Shown here piece by piece: positions 8,389-17,771 of a stretch of 42,083 nucleotides of DNA. The stretch's first letter is position 1. Each line of letters starts with the position of its first letter. The notes below the pieces were generated by a model, which was given only the letters and a program-made list of their open reading frames with translations, did not search any database and was not told the origin of the DNA. Both the position numbers and the translations under genes were made by a program. The DNA comes from Bacteroidales bacterium (GTDB taxonomy: Bacteria; Bacteroidota; Bacteroidia; Bacteroidales; UBA932), in contig JAILIM010000048.1 of assembly GCA_024695285.1 (NCBI GenBank), positions 1 to 42,083 of the forward strand, written 5' to 3'.

Positions 8389-10608
8389 ATGCGTATTGAC
8401 TCCGCGACCATACACAGGACCCTGAAGGATTTCTTCGGCTACGACACGTTCAAGGGCGACCAGGAGCGTGTCATACAGCATCTGCTCATGGGCGGCGACG
8501 CCTTTGTGCTTATGCCCACCGGCGGAGGCAAGTCCTTGTGCTACCAGCTTCCCGCCATCCTGATGGAGGGCACGGCAATAGTCATATCCCCGCTCATCGC
8601 CCTGATGAAGAACCAGGTCGACCTGCTGCGGGGCTTCGAAGCAGGCACAGGCACCGGCAGCATAGCCCACTTCCTCAACTCCTCGCTAAGCAAGATGCAG
8701 ATAGAGGAAGTGCGCTCCGACCTTCTCAGCGGCAAGACGAAGATTCTCTACGTCGCGCCCGAATCGCTGACCAAGGAGGAGAATGTGTCCCTGCTGCGCG
8801 ACGTACGCATCTCGTTCTACGCAGTCGATGAAGCCCACTGTATATCCGAATGGGGCCACGATTTCCGCCCGGAATACCGCCGGATACGCGCCCTCGTGGA
8901 CGAAATCGGCCGCCATCCAATTATCGCCCTGACGGCCACGGCAACACCCAAGGTCCAGAGCGACATACTCAAGAACCTCGGCATCCAGAGGGCCGCGATC
9001 TTCAAGTCCTCCTTCAACCGCCCCAACCTTTACTATGAAGTCCGGGACAAGCAGGACGTGGAGAAAGACATGATCAAATACATCAAGCAGAACCCCGGCA
9101 AATCCGGTATCGTCTATTGCCTCAGCCGCAAGAAAGTGGAGGAAATAGCCCAGCTGCTCTGCATCAACGGCATCAAGGCCCGTCCCTACCATGCGGGCCT
9201 CGACGCCAAGACGCGCGCCGAAAACCAGGACGCCTTCCTATCCGAGGAAATCAACGTCATCGTGGCCACGATAGCCTTCGGAATGGGCATCGACAAGCCC
9301 GACGTGCGCTTCGTCATCCACTACGACATCCCCAAGAGCATAGAGAGCTACTACCAGGAGACCGGCCGGGCCGGGCGCGACGGCAAGGAAGGCCGCTGCA
9401 TCGACTACTACAGCTACAAGGACATCCAGAAGCTGGAGAAGTTCATGCAGGGCAAGCCAGTGGCCGAGCAGGAAATCAGCCGCCAGCTGCTTGGCGAGGT
9501 GGTCGCCTACGCGGAGTCGAACCAGTGCCGCAGGAAACTGCTGCTCAACTACTTCGGCGAAGACTACCCCCAGGACAACTGCGGCTCCTGCGACAACTGC
9601 GTGATGCCGAAGCCACTCTTCGACGGCCGCGAGCAGATGAAACTGGTCATAGGTCTCATAGAGTCGCTCCCCGAGCACTTCAAGATTGAGCACCTCGCCA
9701 ATATCCTCATCGGCAACGCTACCGCCATGGTCAAGTCCTACAAGCACGATTCCATTCCCTATTTCGGCAAGGGTGCAGACCACAGCGACAAGTTCTGGTG
9801 CACAGTGATCCACCAGGGCCTCATCCTGCACCTGCTCGAGAAGGAAATAGAGACCTACGGCCTCATCGATGTGACCGACAAAGGCCGCGACTTCCTCAAG
9901 CATCCGTATGAACTCAAGATGGTCGAGGACCGCGTGTTCACCGGCGGCGACGCCGAAGAGGAAGAGGATGAAGAGACCCAAGCCGCCAATGCTGCAATGC
10001 GCGGAGGCGGCGCCGGCGACCCAGTGCTGCTCTCCATGCTGAAAGACCTGCGCCGCGACGTCGCCCGCAAGCTGAAGCTCCAGCCCTGGATCATTTTCGG
10101 CGACCCTGCCCTCGACGACATGTCCATCCTCTACCCCATCACGCTCGAGGAACTGCGCAACTGCCAGGGCGTTGGCGAAGGCAAGGCCCGCAAGTTCGGC
10201 GCCGAGTTTGTTGAGCTCATACGCAAGTATGTGGAAGAGAACGACATATCCCGTCCCGACGACTTCATAGTCAAGTCCGCTCCCGGCAAATCGGCCAACA
10301 AGATATTCATCATCCAGAGCATCGACAAATGCATGTCGCTCGAAGACATAGCGGCGGCCAAAGGCCTGGACATGGACGAACTGATGACGGAAATCGAGGC
10401 CATAGTCTCAACCGGCACGTCCCTGAACCTGGACTATTACATCGAAGAGAACCTGGATGAGGAAATAGTGGACGAAATCCTGGAGTATTTCAAGGAAGAA
10501 GCCGAATCCGACTCCCTCCAGGATGCAATAGCAGAGTTGGGAAGCGACTACGACGAGATGGAAATACGCCTCGTCCGCATCAAATTCCTATGTGAGATAG
10601 CTTCGTGA
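8389..10608 (+). CDS. recQ: ATP-dependent DNA helicase RecQ
   Basis: A 739-residue 3'-5' superfamily-2 DNA helicase acting in recombination and fork repair. Visible in order: Walker A (PTGGGKSLCYQLPA, about residues 42-55); DEAH box with the RecQ aromatic loop (DEAHCISEWGHDFRPEY, about 146-162); helicase domain 2 with the QETGRAGRDG arginine-finger motif (about 323-332); a four-cysteine zinc site (C380, then the C-x-x-C cluster NCGSCDNC); an HRDC domain (about 550-625); and a further C-terminal helical region of about 100 residues, acidic at the end. The last part looks like the helix-turn-helix extension of long RecQ proteins. Its TGA overlaps the GTG start of dnaG. Confidence 0.97.
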   Translation: MRIDSATIHRTLKDFFGYDTFKGDQERVIQHLLMGGDAFVLMPTGGGKSLCYQLPAILMEGTAIVISPLIALMKNQVDLLRGFEAGTGTGSIAHFLNSSLSKMQIEEVRSDLLSGKTKILYVAPESLTKEENVSLLRDVRISFYAVDEAHCISEWGHDFRPEYRRIRALVDEIGRHPIIALTATATPKVQSDILKNLGIQRAAIFKSSFNRPNLYYEVRDKQDVEKDMIKYIKQNPGKSGIVYCLSRKKVEEIAQLLCINGIKARPYHAGLDAKTRAENQDAFLSEEINVIVATIAFGMGIDKPDVRFVIHYDIPKSIESYYQETGRAGRDGKEGRCIDYYSYKDIQKLEKFMQGKPVAEQEISRQLLGEVVAYAESNQCRRKLLLNYFGEDYPQDNCGSCDNCVMPKPLFDGREQMKLVIGLIESLPEHFKIEHLANILIGNATAMVKSYKHDSIPYFGKGADHSDKFWCTVIHQGLILHLLEKEIETYGLIDVTDKGRDFLKHPYELKMVEDRVFTGGDAEEEEDEETQAANAAMRGGGAGDPVLLSMLKDLRRDVARKLKLQPWIIFGDPALDDMSILYPITLEELRNCQGVGEGKARKFGAEFVELIRKYVEENDISRPDDFIVKSAPGKSANKIFIIQSIDKCMSLEDIAAAKGLDMDELMTEIEAIVSTGTSLNLDYYIEENLDEEIVDEILEYFKEEAESDSLQDAIAELGSDYDEMEIRLVRIKFLCEIAS

Positions 10609-12647
10609 TACCCCATGAGACAGTTAACCTCATCCTCGACACGGCCAGGATCGAAGACGTGGTGGGGGATTTCGTGACGCTCAAGCGCCGCGGGGCCAAC
10701 TTCGTGGCCTGCTGTCCCTTCCACAACGAGAAGACTCCGTCGTTCTACGTGTCCCCTGCCAAGGGTATCTACAAGTGTTTCGGATGTGGCAAGTCAGGCT
10801 CGGCCGTCGGCTTCGTGATGGAGCACGAGCACAGCAGCTACGTCGAAGCCCTGCGCTACCTGGCCGCCAAGTACCACATCGAAATAGTCGAAGAAGAGGA
10901 GAGCGCGGAGGAAATCGCCCGCAGGCAGCGTCGCGAGAGCCTTCTCCTGGTGTCCGAGTTCGCGCAGAAGTTCTACGCCTCACAGCTCGAGACCCCCGAG
11001 GGGCGCGCCGTGGGGCTCCAGTATTTCCACCGCAGGGGCCTCGAAGACGCCACGATAGCCCGTTTCGGGCTGGGCTGGGCGCCATCCGGCAGGACGGCCC
11101 TTATCGACGCGGCGCTGAAGGCCGGTTACAAGATGGAGTACATCGAAGCCGCTGGCCTTGCCGTGAAGCGTGAAGACGGCACCTACGCCGACAAATTCCG
11201 TGAGCGCGTGATGTTCCCCATCCACTCCGTCAGCGGACGCGTGCTTGCGTTCAGCGGCAGGACGCTCCACGCCGACAACCCTGCCAAATACGTGAATTCG
11301 CCTGAAACGGAGATTTACGTGAAGAGCCGCAACCTGCTGGGCATCTGGTTCGCCAAAGCGGAGATTTCCCGCAGCGGCAAGTGCATACTGGTTGAAGGCA
11401 ACGTGGACATGGTCACGCTGCACCAGCTCGGTATCACAAACGTGGTCGCTTCCTGCGGCACGTCCCTGACCGTGGAACAGATACGCCTGATCCACAAGTT
11501 CACCGACAACGCCTCTATAATGTACGACGGCGACAGCGCCGGCATCCACGCAGCCCTGCGCGGCATCAACCTTTTCCTTGCGGAGGGGCTGAACGTGAAG
11601 ATAGTGCTGCTGCCCGACGGCGAGGACCCGGATTCCTACGCCCGCAAGCACACCCTCGAGGAGATGCAGAAGTTCATCGCCGACGGGGAGCGTGACTTCA
11701 TAGAATTCAAGACTGAGCTGCTGCTGGCGGATGCCGGGAAGGATCCCCTGAAGCGCGCGGAGCTCATCAACGACATCGCCGACACCATTGCCGAGATACC
11801 GGATCCCGTGAAGCGTTCCGTCTATGTGGACACCGTCGCCGCCCGCTTCGGCATCGAGTCCGCCATCCTGTTCGAACGCATCGCCGCCGACCGCCGGAAA
11901 AAGCAGGAGGAGGCGCAGCGTGAGCGCTTCCGCAACGCCCAGCATGACGGCTCAGGAGAATCGCATAGCAATGTCATCCTGAGCGAAGCGAAGGATCCAG
12001 ATTCTTCGGCAGGTCCAGATTCTTCGGCAGGCCTAAGAATGACAGGAGGGGGCCTCGGCTCAGGAGAGCCGTTCCTTGAGAACCGTGTACTGGCGCCGGC
12101 GGAGAGGGATCTGCTGTATTTCCTGCTGTCGTATGGATGCGAAGACCTTGATTTCGAGAGCGATTCGCCGTATTATTCCGGCAGCGAGGACGACAAGCAG
12201 ACCGTCGCCGACTTCATACGCGAAGCCATGGATGCCGACGGCTGTTCCTTTGCCAACAGTGCCTACAGGACGCTTTACGACGCATATATGCGCCTGTATG
12301 ACGGAGGGCACACCCAGGAAGCAATCCTGAAAGCCCTTCTCAACGGAGAAGACCGCACGGTCGCCGATCTCGCCGCCGGTTTCTCCACCGAAAAGTACCA
12401 GCTCACGGTCGGCGCTTTCGAGGCCGCGCTGACCACAAGGTCGTATTTCCTTGTAACCGGCGTGCCGAAGGCCATACTGGTCTATGCCGAGCGCCGCGTG
12501 CAGGACCGCCTCGACAAGCTCCGCCGCTCCCTGAAGGAAGCGTCTCCGGAGCAGCAGCTGGCAGCCATGCAGGAAATTGTCCGCCTGCAGGGCGCCCAGC
12601 GCCGTATCAACCAGAAGATAGGAAGAGAAAAAACAGATAAGGAATGA
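10605..12647 (+). CDS. dnaG: DNA primase DnaG carrying a small inserted repeat
   Basis: A 680-residue primase making RNA primers at the replication fork. The GTG start at 10605 is chosen because the protein then begins [20 protein letters not shown], the usual DnaG N-terminus, and because it overlaps the recQ stop by 4 nt. Domains: CHC2 zinc finger with ligands C37, H40, C58 and C61; the RNA polymerase core with TOPRIM motif [11 protein letters not shown] (about 260) and acidic DGDSAG (about 308); then a C-terminal DnaB-binding region (about 485-680). Between the core and the C-terminal domain, about residues 449-485, the sequence is low-complexity and is encoded by an inserted palindromic repeat (separate entry) that keeps the frame open. 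The stop overlaps metG (ATGA). Confidence 0.97.
   Translation: MIPHETVNLILDTARIEDVVGDFVTLKRRGANFVACCPFHNEKTPSFYVSPAKGIYKCFGCGKSGSAVGFVMEHEHSSYVEALRYLAAKYHIEIVEEEESAEEIARRQRRESLLLVSEFAQKFYASQLETPEGRAVGLQYFHRRGLEDATIARFGLGWAPSGRTALIDAALKAGYKMEYIEAAGLAVKREDGTYADKFRERVMFPIHSVSGRVLAFSGRTLHADNPAKYVNSPETEIYVKSRNLLGIWFAKAEISRSGKCILVEGNVDMVTLHQLGITNVVASCGTSLTVEQIRLIHKFTDNASIMYDGDSAGIHAALRGINLFLAEGLNVKIVLLPDGEDPDSYARKHTLEEMQKFIADGERDFIEFKTELLLADAGKDPLKRAELINDIADTIAEIPDPVKRSVYVDTVAARFGIESAILFERIAADRRKKQEEAQRERFRNAQHDGSGESHSNVILSEAKDPDSSAGPDSSAGLRMTGGGLGSGEPFLENRVLAPAERDLLYFLLSYGCEDLDFESDSPYYSGSEDDKQTVADFIREAMDADGCSFANSAYRTLYDAYMRLYDGGHTQEAILKALLNGEDRTVADLAAGFSTEKYQLTVGAFEAALTTRSYFLVTGVPKAILVYAERRVQDRLDKLRRSLKEASPEQQLAAMQEIVRLQGAQRRINQKIGREKTDKE
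11972..12044 (+). repeat. Palindrome-ended repeat element inserted in frame in dnaG
   Basis: The element begins TGTCATCCTGAG and ends CTAAGAATGACA, which are inverted repeats with 2 mismatches in 12. Inside lies an exact tandem duplication of 18 bp (11996-12013 and 12014-12031). It is translated as NVILSEAKD, two copies of PDSSAG, and LRMT. From memory, the DNA string GTCATCCTGAGCGAAGCG and the peptide ILSEAK recur as dispersed repeats in many unrelated genomes; this could not be searched here. Twelve-base direct repeats (CGGCTCAGGAGA) at 11948-11959 and 12056-12067 flank it, exactly 108 bp (36 codons) apart. Confidence 0.8.
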
Positions 12648-14815
12648 ACGAAAAACGAACACTCGTAACCTGTGCCCTGCCGTATGCCAACGGTCCCGTG
12701 CACATAGGCCATCTGGCGGGCGTGTATGTGCCCGCCGACATATACGTCCGGTATCTCCGTATGCGCGGCCGTGACGTGCTCTACGTCTGCGGCTCCGACG
12801 AGCACGGCGTGCCCATCACCATCAAGGCGCGCCAGCAGGGCTGCACCCCGCAGGACATAGTGGACCGCTACCATCAGGTCATCAAGGACTCCTTCACGGG
12901 CCTGGGTATAAACTTCGACATCTACGGCCGCACTTCTTCGGAGGTCCACGCCGAAGGTGCCGCGGAGTTCTTCCGCAAGCTCTACGACGAAGGCAAATTC
13001 GTGACCCAGGAAAGCGAACAGTACTACGACCCCGAGGCGAAAGTGTTCCTTGCCGACCGCTACATCGTGGGGACCTGTCCGAAGTGCGGCAATGAAGGCG
13101 CCTATGGCGACCAATGCGAGAAATGCGGCAGCACGCTCAGCCCGGAGGAACTCATCAACCCCCATTCCAAGCTCAGCGGCGCCACTCCCGTGAAGAAAAA
13201 GACCACCCACTGGTACCTGCCCCTGCAGGACTACGAGCAGTGGCTCAGGGAGTGGATTCTGGACGGCCACAAGGAGTGGCGCACCAACGTCTACGGTCAG
13301 GTCAAGAGCTGGCTGGACGGAGGCTTGCAGCCCCGCGCCGTGACGCGCGACCTCGACTGGGGCGTGCCGGTGCCGGTGGAGGGCGCCGAGGGCAAGGTGC
13401 TCTATGTTTGGTTCGACGCCCCGATTGGCTACATTTCCAACACCCGTGAACTCCTGCCGCAGAGCTGGGAGAAGTGGTGGAAGTCGGAAGAGACGCGCCT
13501 GGTCCACTTCATCGGCAAGGACAACATCGTGTTCCACTGCATCGTGTTCCCGTCGATGCTGAAGGCCTACGGCGACGGCTATGTCCTCCCGGACAACGTG
13601 CCCGCCAACGAGTTCCTCAACCTCGAGGGCGACAAGATATCCACCTCCCGCGGCTGGGCTGTCTGGGCCCACGAGTACCTGGAGCAGTTCCCGGGCAAGG
13701 AGGACGTGATACGTTACACCCTGACGGCCAACGCCCCCGAGACGAAAGACAACGACTTCAGCTGGAAGGACTTCCAGGCCCGCAACAATTCGGAGCTGGT
13801 GGCCATTTTCGGCAACTTCGTCAACCGCGCCATTGTGCTGACCCACAAGTACTTCGGAGGTAAGGTACCCGCCTGCGGCGACCTCCAGGACGTCGACAAA
13901 GAGGTCATTGCCGAGATTCCGGCGCTCAAGGCATCCATGGAGAAGAACCTGGAGAACTTCCGCTTCCGCGACGCCCTGAAGGACGCCATGGGCATTGCCC
14001 GCGCCGGCAACAAATACATTTCCGACACCGAGCCGTGGAAAGTCGCCAAGACCGACATGGACCGTACCGGCACCATCCTGAACATTTCGCTTCAGATCTG
14101 CGCCGACCTGGCGATCGCTTTCGAGCCCTTCACGCCCTTCGCTGCGGAGCGCCTCCGCCGGATGCTTGGCGTGGACCTCTCCGCAGGCTTCGACCACCGC
14201 AAGGGCGAACAGGAGACGGTCAACACCTACCGCGACGGCGAGGGGAAGGCCCTCCACACCCTGCCGCAGGGCGCAAAGGCACCTGCAGCCGGCATAGTGC
14301 TGGACTGGGAACTCCTCGGCCGTCCGCAGATCCTGCCTGCTGGACACCGCGTCGGTGAGCCCGAACTGTTATTCGCCAAGATCGAAGACGAGCAGATCGA
14401 CGCCCAGATCGCCCGGCTCGAGGCCATCCGCGCTGAGCGTGAGGCCCGCGAGAAGGAAGAGGCTGCAAAGCAGGTAGCCCCGCAGAAGGAAGAGTGCAGC
14501 TTCGAGGATTTCGAGAAGATGGACATACGCACCGCCACGGTCCTCGAGGCCGAGCGGGTGCCGAAGACAGACAAACTGCTCAAGCTTTCCATAGACACCG
14601 GCATCGACCGCCGCACCATAGTGTCCGGCATCGCCGAATTCTACTCGCCGGAAGATATGGTTGGCAAGCAGATATGCATCCTGGCCAACCTCAAGCCCCG
14701 CGTAATCCGCGGCATAGAGAGCCGCGGCATGATACTTATGGCAAAGCAGGGCGACGGCAAGATGCGTTTCGTCACCCCCCAGGAAGTCCTCGGCAACGGC
14801 TCCCAGATTGGATAA
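12644..14815 (+). CDS. metG: Methionyl-tRNA synthetase
   Basis: A 723-residue class I synthetase charging tRNA-Met. Motifs in order: [14 protein letters not shown] carrying the HIGH signature (about residues 9-22); a zinc knuckle with two C-x-x-C pairs (CPKC and CEKC, about 145-165); KISTSRG in place of KMSKS (about 330-336); the anticodon-binding helical domain; a charged linker rich in Ala, Glu and Arg (about 580-610); and a C-terminal EMAP/Trbp-type tRNA-binding domain (about 620-723, from [18 protein letters not shown]), which in this family also mediates dimerisation. Its ATG overlaps the dnaG stop. Full length and intact. Confidence 0.98.
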   Translation: MNEKRTLVTCALPYANGPVHIGHLAGVYVPADIYVRYLRMRGRDVLYVCGSDEHGVPITIKARQQGCTPQDIVDRYHQVIKDSFTGLGINFDIYGRTSSEVHAEGAAEFFRKLYDEGKFVTQESEQYYDPEAKVFLADRYIVGTCPKCGNEGAYGDQCEKCGSTLSPEELINPHSKLSGATPVKKKTTHWYLPLQDYEQWLREWILDGHKEWRTNVYGQVKSWLDGGLQPRAVTRDLDWGVPVPVEGAEGKVLYVWFDAPIGYISNTRELLPQSWEKWWKSEETRLVHFIGKDNIVFHCIVFPSMLKAYGDGYVLPDNVPANEFLNLEGDKISTSRGWAVWAHEYLEQFPGKEDVIRYTLTANAPETKDNDFSWKDFQARNNSELVAIFGNFVNRAIVLTHKYFGGKVPACGDLQDVDKEVIAEIPALKASMEKNLENFRFRDALKDAMGIARAGNKYISDTEPWKVAKTDMDRTGTILNISLQICADLAIAFEPFTPFAAERLRRMLGVDLSAGFDHRKGEQETVNTYRDGEGKALHTLPQGAKAPAAGIVLDWELLGRPQILPAGHRVGEPELLFAKIEDEQIDAQIARLEAIRAEREAREKEEAAKQVAPQKEECSFEDFEKMDIRTATVLEAERVPKTDKLLKLSIDTGIDRRTIVSGIAEFYSPEDMVGKQICILANLKPRVIRGIESRGMILMAKQGDGKMRFVTPQEVLGNGSQIG

Positions 14816-14833
14816 TTATTTAAACCATTGATT

Positions 14834-15331
14834 ATGAAAAGATTTGTTTGCTTTATCATCGCCCTTGCAGCCACCGCTTCGGTCTGCTCTTCCTGCCTTT
14901 CCGGCCTACTTTCGAATTCCAGCGTAAAAAGCGAAATATCCGGAGATCTCTGGGTAATTGATTCTTATCGCATGAGGATAAACGGAGTCTACGACCAGAC
15001 CACGGGATATGACATCTGGGGCATGGTCGTCGACGGTGACTGGACTCCCGGAAGCGAGATAACCGTGCAGTACATCCGTTTCCCTGACGCAGAAGAGTCA
15101 CTGTCGCTTAAGTTGCTTGGCAAAACCGAAGATGTGTCCATTTCGACCAGCGGTTCAGTGTTGTTCATGTATTCCCACATAGGAGGTCCCTACAGTGTTG
15201 AATACAAGAAGGGGTCGGGAGAAGTCACTCTCCATATGGATTACTCTGTGCAGGGTGTGGCCCACAACGACTTCATAAAGATGAAGAAAACCAAATCCGT
15301 GAGCAAGGGGCAGAAGATTTCCGTTAAATGA
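14834..15331 (+). CDS. Small exported protein of unknown function, possible lipoprotein
   Basis: A 165-residue protein I do not recognise. The ATG at 14834 is preferred over an in-frame TTG two codons upstream because it gives a proper signal peptide: MKRF, a hydrophobic stretch (about 5-17), then CSSC. The cysteines at about 18 and 21 could serve as a lipid anchor, although neither sits in a textbook lipobox. The mature part is predicted to be mostly beta strand, with aromatic and glycine residues spaced as in small periplasmic beta-sandwiches. It ends in a lysine-rich tail. It follows metG by 18 nt, and its stop overlaps the ATG of the phosphatase gene (ATGA), which suggests the two exported proteins are made together. 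Confidence 0.8.
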   Translation: MKRFVCFIIALAATASVCSSCLSGLLSNSSVKSEISGDLWVIDSYRMRINGVYDQTTGYDIWGMVVDGDWTPGSEITVQYIRFPDAEESLSLKLLGKTEDVSISTSGSVLFMYSHIGGPYSVEYKKGSGEVTLHMDYSVQGVAHNDFIKMKKTKSVSKGQKISVK

Positions 15332-16572
15332 AATCTGTCCTGACAGCCCTTGCAGTCTTTCTGGCTTCCTGTGCAGCTTTCGCGCAAGAAGGAGACGCTT
15401 TCGACGAATGGGGCGGTCTGTATCATCCTTACCACATGGCCAGCGGGCCGAAAGCCAAGGGGCCATGTGGTTATAAACCTTTTTATATCAGCCACATCGG
15501 GCGGCATGGCAGCCGCTACCCGGTGAGTCCGGGCTATGTCGGCAACGGGCTGGATCCGCTCAGGAAGGCCGACAGCCTCGGCATACTGACTGAAGACGGC
15601 AAGCGCCTGAAGCGGGCTTTCGAAAAGCTTGACAGCGTCTCCACCGGCGTGTACGGGCTTATCTGTGACCTAGGAGCCAGTGAGCAGCAGGGCATCGCCA
15701 GACGTATGGCGGCGGCTTATCCTCAGGTTTTCCGCCAGAAGGGGCGGGACAGCGTTGCGTGCTTTTCCACCCACAAGCAGCGGGCCATGCTGTCGATGAC
15801 GAATTTCGCTGCCGCGCTGGCTTCTTCGGCGCCCAAAGTGCATATAGGATTCGTGGCCGGGGAGAAGTACTACGACATCATGTGCCGGGAGGAACTTGCG
15901 GCGCCGGGCCTGAAAGCTGGAAGCCGGAAGGCGAACAAGGCGATGGCTGAGCAGTTCGACTATGCCGGCTTCATGTCGCGCTTGTTCACCGACCCGGAGC
16001 GGGCCCGCGGCACCTGCTACAAGAATGAGCGGCTGATGGCGGAGACATGCGTGACAAACGGCACGGTTGCCGCCTACCTCGGCATCCCGGAGCTGGTGCA
16101 CTTTATGACTGAGGAGGAATTCGAGACGGCATCGAAGATATACAACGCCAAGCAGTACATGCAGCACTGCGGCAGCGCCGAGCAGGGCGAGTGGCGCATG
16201 CATATCATGGATCCGCTGCTGCAGGACTTTATCGACAGGGCTGACGCGGCCCTTGCCGGCAACCGCATTGCCGCCGACCTGCGGTTCAGCCACGACGTGG
16301 GGCTGATGCCGTTCTTCTCGCTGATCGGGCTGAAGGGCTACGACCGTCGCCTCCCTTTCGAAGAGGTCTGCGACTATTGGAACGCGACGTATATGATGCC
16401 TATGGCAGCAAATCTGCAACTCGTTTTCTACCGCGGCCCCAAGGACGATATTCTGGTCCGCGTCGTCTTCAACGAAGCCGATTCATCCATCCCCTCCCTC
16501 GGCCCAGGACCATTCTACAGCTGGAAAGAACTTCGTTCTTATCTGATTAGTCTCTACTCCTGCTCGTCGTAG
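15328..16572 (+). CDS. Exported histidine-type phosphatase (phytase/MINPP-like)
   Basis: A 414-residue histidine acid phosphatase. After a signal peptide (MKSVLTALAVFLASCAAFAQ) comes the catalytic RHGSRYP motif, with the nucleophile H60 and phosphate-binding R59 and R63. The distal proton-donor motif is SHDVGL with H322-D323. This arrangement is that of branch 2 histidine phosphatases, including bacterial multiple inositol polyphosphate phosphatases known from Bacteroides; release of phosphate from phytate in the periplasm or at the surface is the likely role, but other phosphomonoesters are possible. It is the last gene of the recQ-dnaG-metG operon, an unexpected place for a scavenging enzyme. 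Its 3' end overlaps the end of the convergent next gene by 19 bp. Confidence 0.9.
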   Translation: MKSVLTALAVFLASCAAFAQEGDAFDEWGGLYHPYHMASGPKAKGPCGYKPFYISHIGRHGSRYPVSPGYVGNGLDPLRKADSLGILTEDGKRLKRAFEKLDSVSTGVYGLICDLGASEQQGIARRMAAAYPQVFRQKGRDSVACFSTHKQRAMLSMTNFAAALASSAPKVHIGFVAGEKYYDIMCREELAAPGLKAGSRKANKAMAEQFDYAGFMSRLFTDPERARGTCYKNERLMAETCVTNGTVAAYLGIPELVHFMTEEEFETASKIYNAKQYMQHCGSAEQGEWRMHIMDPLLQDFIDRADAALAGNRIAADLRFSHDVGLMPFFSLIGLKGYDRRLPFEEVCDYWNATYMMPMAANLQLVFYRGPKDDILVRVVFNEADSSIPSLGPGPFYSWKELRSYLISLYSCSS

Positions 16573-17105
16573 ATGATTTCTTCTTCCTCTTTGTCGTCGT
16601 CGGGGGCATCTTCGTCGTCCTCGTCGTCATCATCATCGTCGTCGGAATCGGAATCGGACAGGCCGAGACCGGGAATCTTGCGCTGCTGCTGCGGAAGGTC
16701 CTCGAAGGCCACATAGCCGTTCTCGAACTCGATAGGCACGGGCCCCTTGGTCTCGACGATGGTCGGGATGGAGATGGAGCCGGGCTCCTCCGCTTCGAGC
16801 GTGATGATTACGCTCTTGCGGGCAGCTATGTCATAGAAATAGACGAACTTGACTATTCCGGCGGCCACGGTGTGGGCTATGGAGACTGCATCCACGGTGC
16901 CGGAGCCCAGGTCCTGCAGGGCATAGCGGGCGGCAACGTTGCCGGCCTCGTCGAAAGCCTTGAACAGGATAGGCTGGTCCACGGTGAATTCCAGATCCGC
17001 GCGGAGACGTTTATGGAAGGTATATAGAGAGTGGGTGCCGTCCACTTTATAGACACGATAGAAACCTTTAATCCCTTCTAGGGTAACCCTGTAAGTGTAC
17101 ACCAT
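16554..17105 (-). CDS. pRiA4b ORF-3-like (IS1096 TnpR passenger family) protein with acidic tail
   Basis: A 183-residue protein whose N-terminal about 140 residues fit the plasmid pRiA4b ORF-3 family: it begins with short beta strands (YTYRVTLEGIKGFYRVYKV), then a TLYDFH-like helix (HSLYTFHKRLRADLEF), then FKAFDEAGNVA. Function in this family is unknown despite the mobile-element name; chromosomal copies are common in Bacteroidetes. The last about 35 residues are an Asp/Glu run encoded by a GAC/GAT microsatellite (16565-16650). It is convergent with the phosphatase gene, sharing 19 bp at the 3' ends, and divergent from yigZ. I see only a weak minus-strand box, TAAATTCG (17131-17138). Confidence 0.75.
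   Translation of the reverse strand: MVYTYRVTLEGIKGFYRVYKVDGTHSLYTFHKRLRADLEFTVDQPILFKAFDEAGNVAARYALQDLGSGTVDAVSIAHTVAAGIVKFVYFYDIAARKSVIITLEAEEPGSISIPTIVETKGPVPIEFENGYVAFEDLPQQQRKIPGLGLSDSDSDDDDDDDEDDEDAPDDDKEEEEIIYDEQE
16565..16650 (-). repeat. Asp/Glu-coding trinucleotide microsatellite
   Basis: On the plus strand the region is made of TCG/TCA/TCT/CTC triplets. On the coding strand it reads as runs of Asp, Glu and Ser-Asp codons forming the acidic tail of the pRiA4b ORF-3-like protein. Such runs can change length by slippage. Confidence 0.75.
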
Positions 17106-17150
17106 AATAGTCTTTTCATTAATCCAAATGCGAATTTAAGAATAAATCAC

Positions 17151-17158
17151 TAATTTTG
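17151..17158 (+). promoter_or_regulatory. -7 box just upstream of yigZ
   Basis: TAATTTTG is a perfect TAnnTTTG match, with only 7 nt between it and the ATG at 17166. No TTTG is seen 19-21 nt upstream. If used, transcription would start within a few bases of the start codon. Confidence 0.5.
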
Positions 17159-17165
17159 AAGCGCA

Positions 17166-17756
17166 ATGAGCGATATTTATAAAAGTATTTCTTCCCGGAG
17201 CGAAGGCCTGTTCAAGGATAACGGCAGCAGGTTCATCGCCCTGGCCTACCCAGTGGAGTCCGAAGATGAGGTGCGCGACATAGTGGCCGGACTCCGGAAG
17301 GAATACCACGACGCCCGCCACCACTGCTACGCCTACCGCATAGGCAAGGACGGCAGCACCTGGCGCGCCAGCGACGACGGAGAGCCCTCCGGCTCGGCCG
17401 GCCGCCCCATACTCGGCCAGATCGACTCGGCCGGCCTGAGCGACTGCCTCGTGGTCGTGGTCCGCTATTTCGGCGGCATCAAGCTCGGCATCCCCGGCCT
17501 CATACGCGCCTACAAGACATCCACCGCCGACGCCCTCGCCAATGCGCAGATAACGGAGAAAATAGCCGGCGCCTGGCACCACATCAGCTTCACTTACGAC
17601 CAGATGCCCCAGGTCATGAAAGTGGTCAAGGACCTCGACCTCCCCCAGCGCGGACGCGACTTCGCCGCCGAATGCAGCCTGGAAGTCCGGGTGCGCGACA
17701 GCCTGCTCAAAGTATTTTTGGAAAGAATCACCACAATCAGTACCTTTGTAGACTAA
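17166..17756 (+). CDS. yigZ: YigZ/IMPACT family protein (UPF0029)
   Basis: A 196-residue cytoplasmic protein. The N-terminal domain carries the family pattern: FIALAYPVESEDEV, then DARHHCYAYRIG, ASDDGEPSGSAGRPIL, and VVVVRYFGGIKLGIPGL. The smaller C-terminal ferredoxin-like domain (about 130-196) is normal for YigZ. Related eukaryotic IMPACT/YIH1 proteins bind the translational regulator GCN1, but the bacterial role is not established. It lies 15 nt before serC; however, a complete promoter for serC sits inside its last codons, so serC can also be expressed independently. The start is fixed by the family N-terminus and the AT-rich divergent intergenic region. Confidence 0.93.
   Translation: MSDIYKSISSRSEGLFKDNGSRFIALAYPVESEDEVRDIVAGLRKEYHDARHHCYAYRIGKDGSTWRASDDGEPSGSAGRPILGQIDSAGLSDCLVVVVRYFGGIKLGIPGLIRAYKTSTADALANAQITEKIAGAWHHISFTYDQMPQVMKVVKDLDLPQRGRDFAAECSLEVRVRDSLLKVFLERITTISTFVD
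17717..17748 (+). promoter_or_regulatory. Internal promoter in the end of yigZ driving serC-serA-TonB receptor-DUF4249
   Basis: TTTG (17717-17720), a 20-nt spacer and TACCTTTG (17741-17748) match the Bacteroidetes consensus at every defined position. The expected start site lies about 20 nt before the serC ATG. Confidence 0.75.
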
Positions 17757-17771
17757 TTATATAAATACACT

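Noticed and set aside
11965..12070. Frameshift or pseudogene in dnaG
   Set aside because: The inserted segment is a multiple of three with its duplication, and the frame continues through a normal C-terminal domain into the metG overlap.
16554..17105. Insertion sequence suggested by the IS1096-passenger family name
   Set aside because: No transposase, terminal inverted repeats or target duplication is seen around it; chromosomal members of this family are common in Bacteroidetes.
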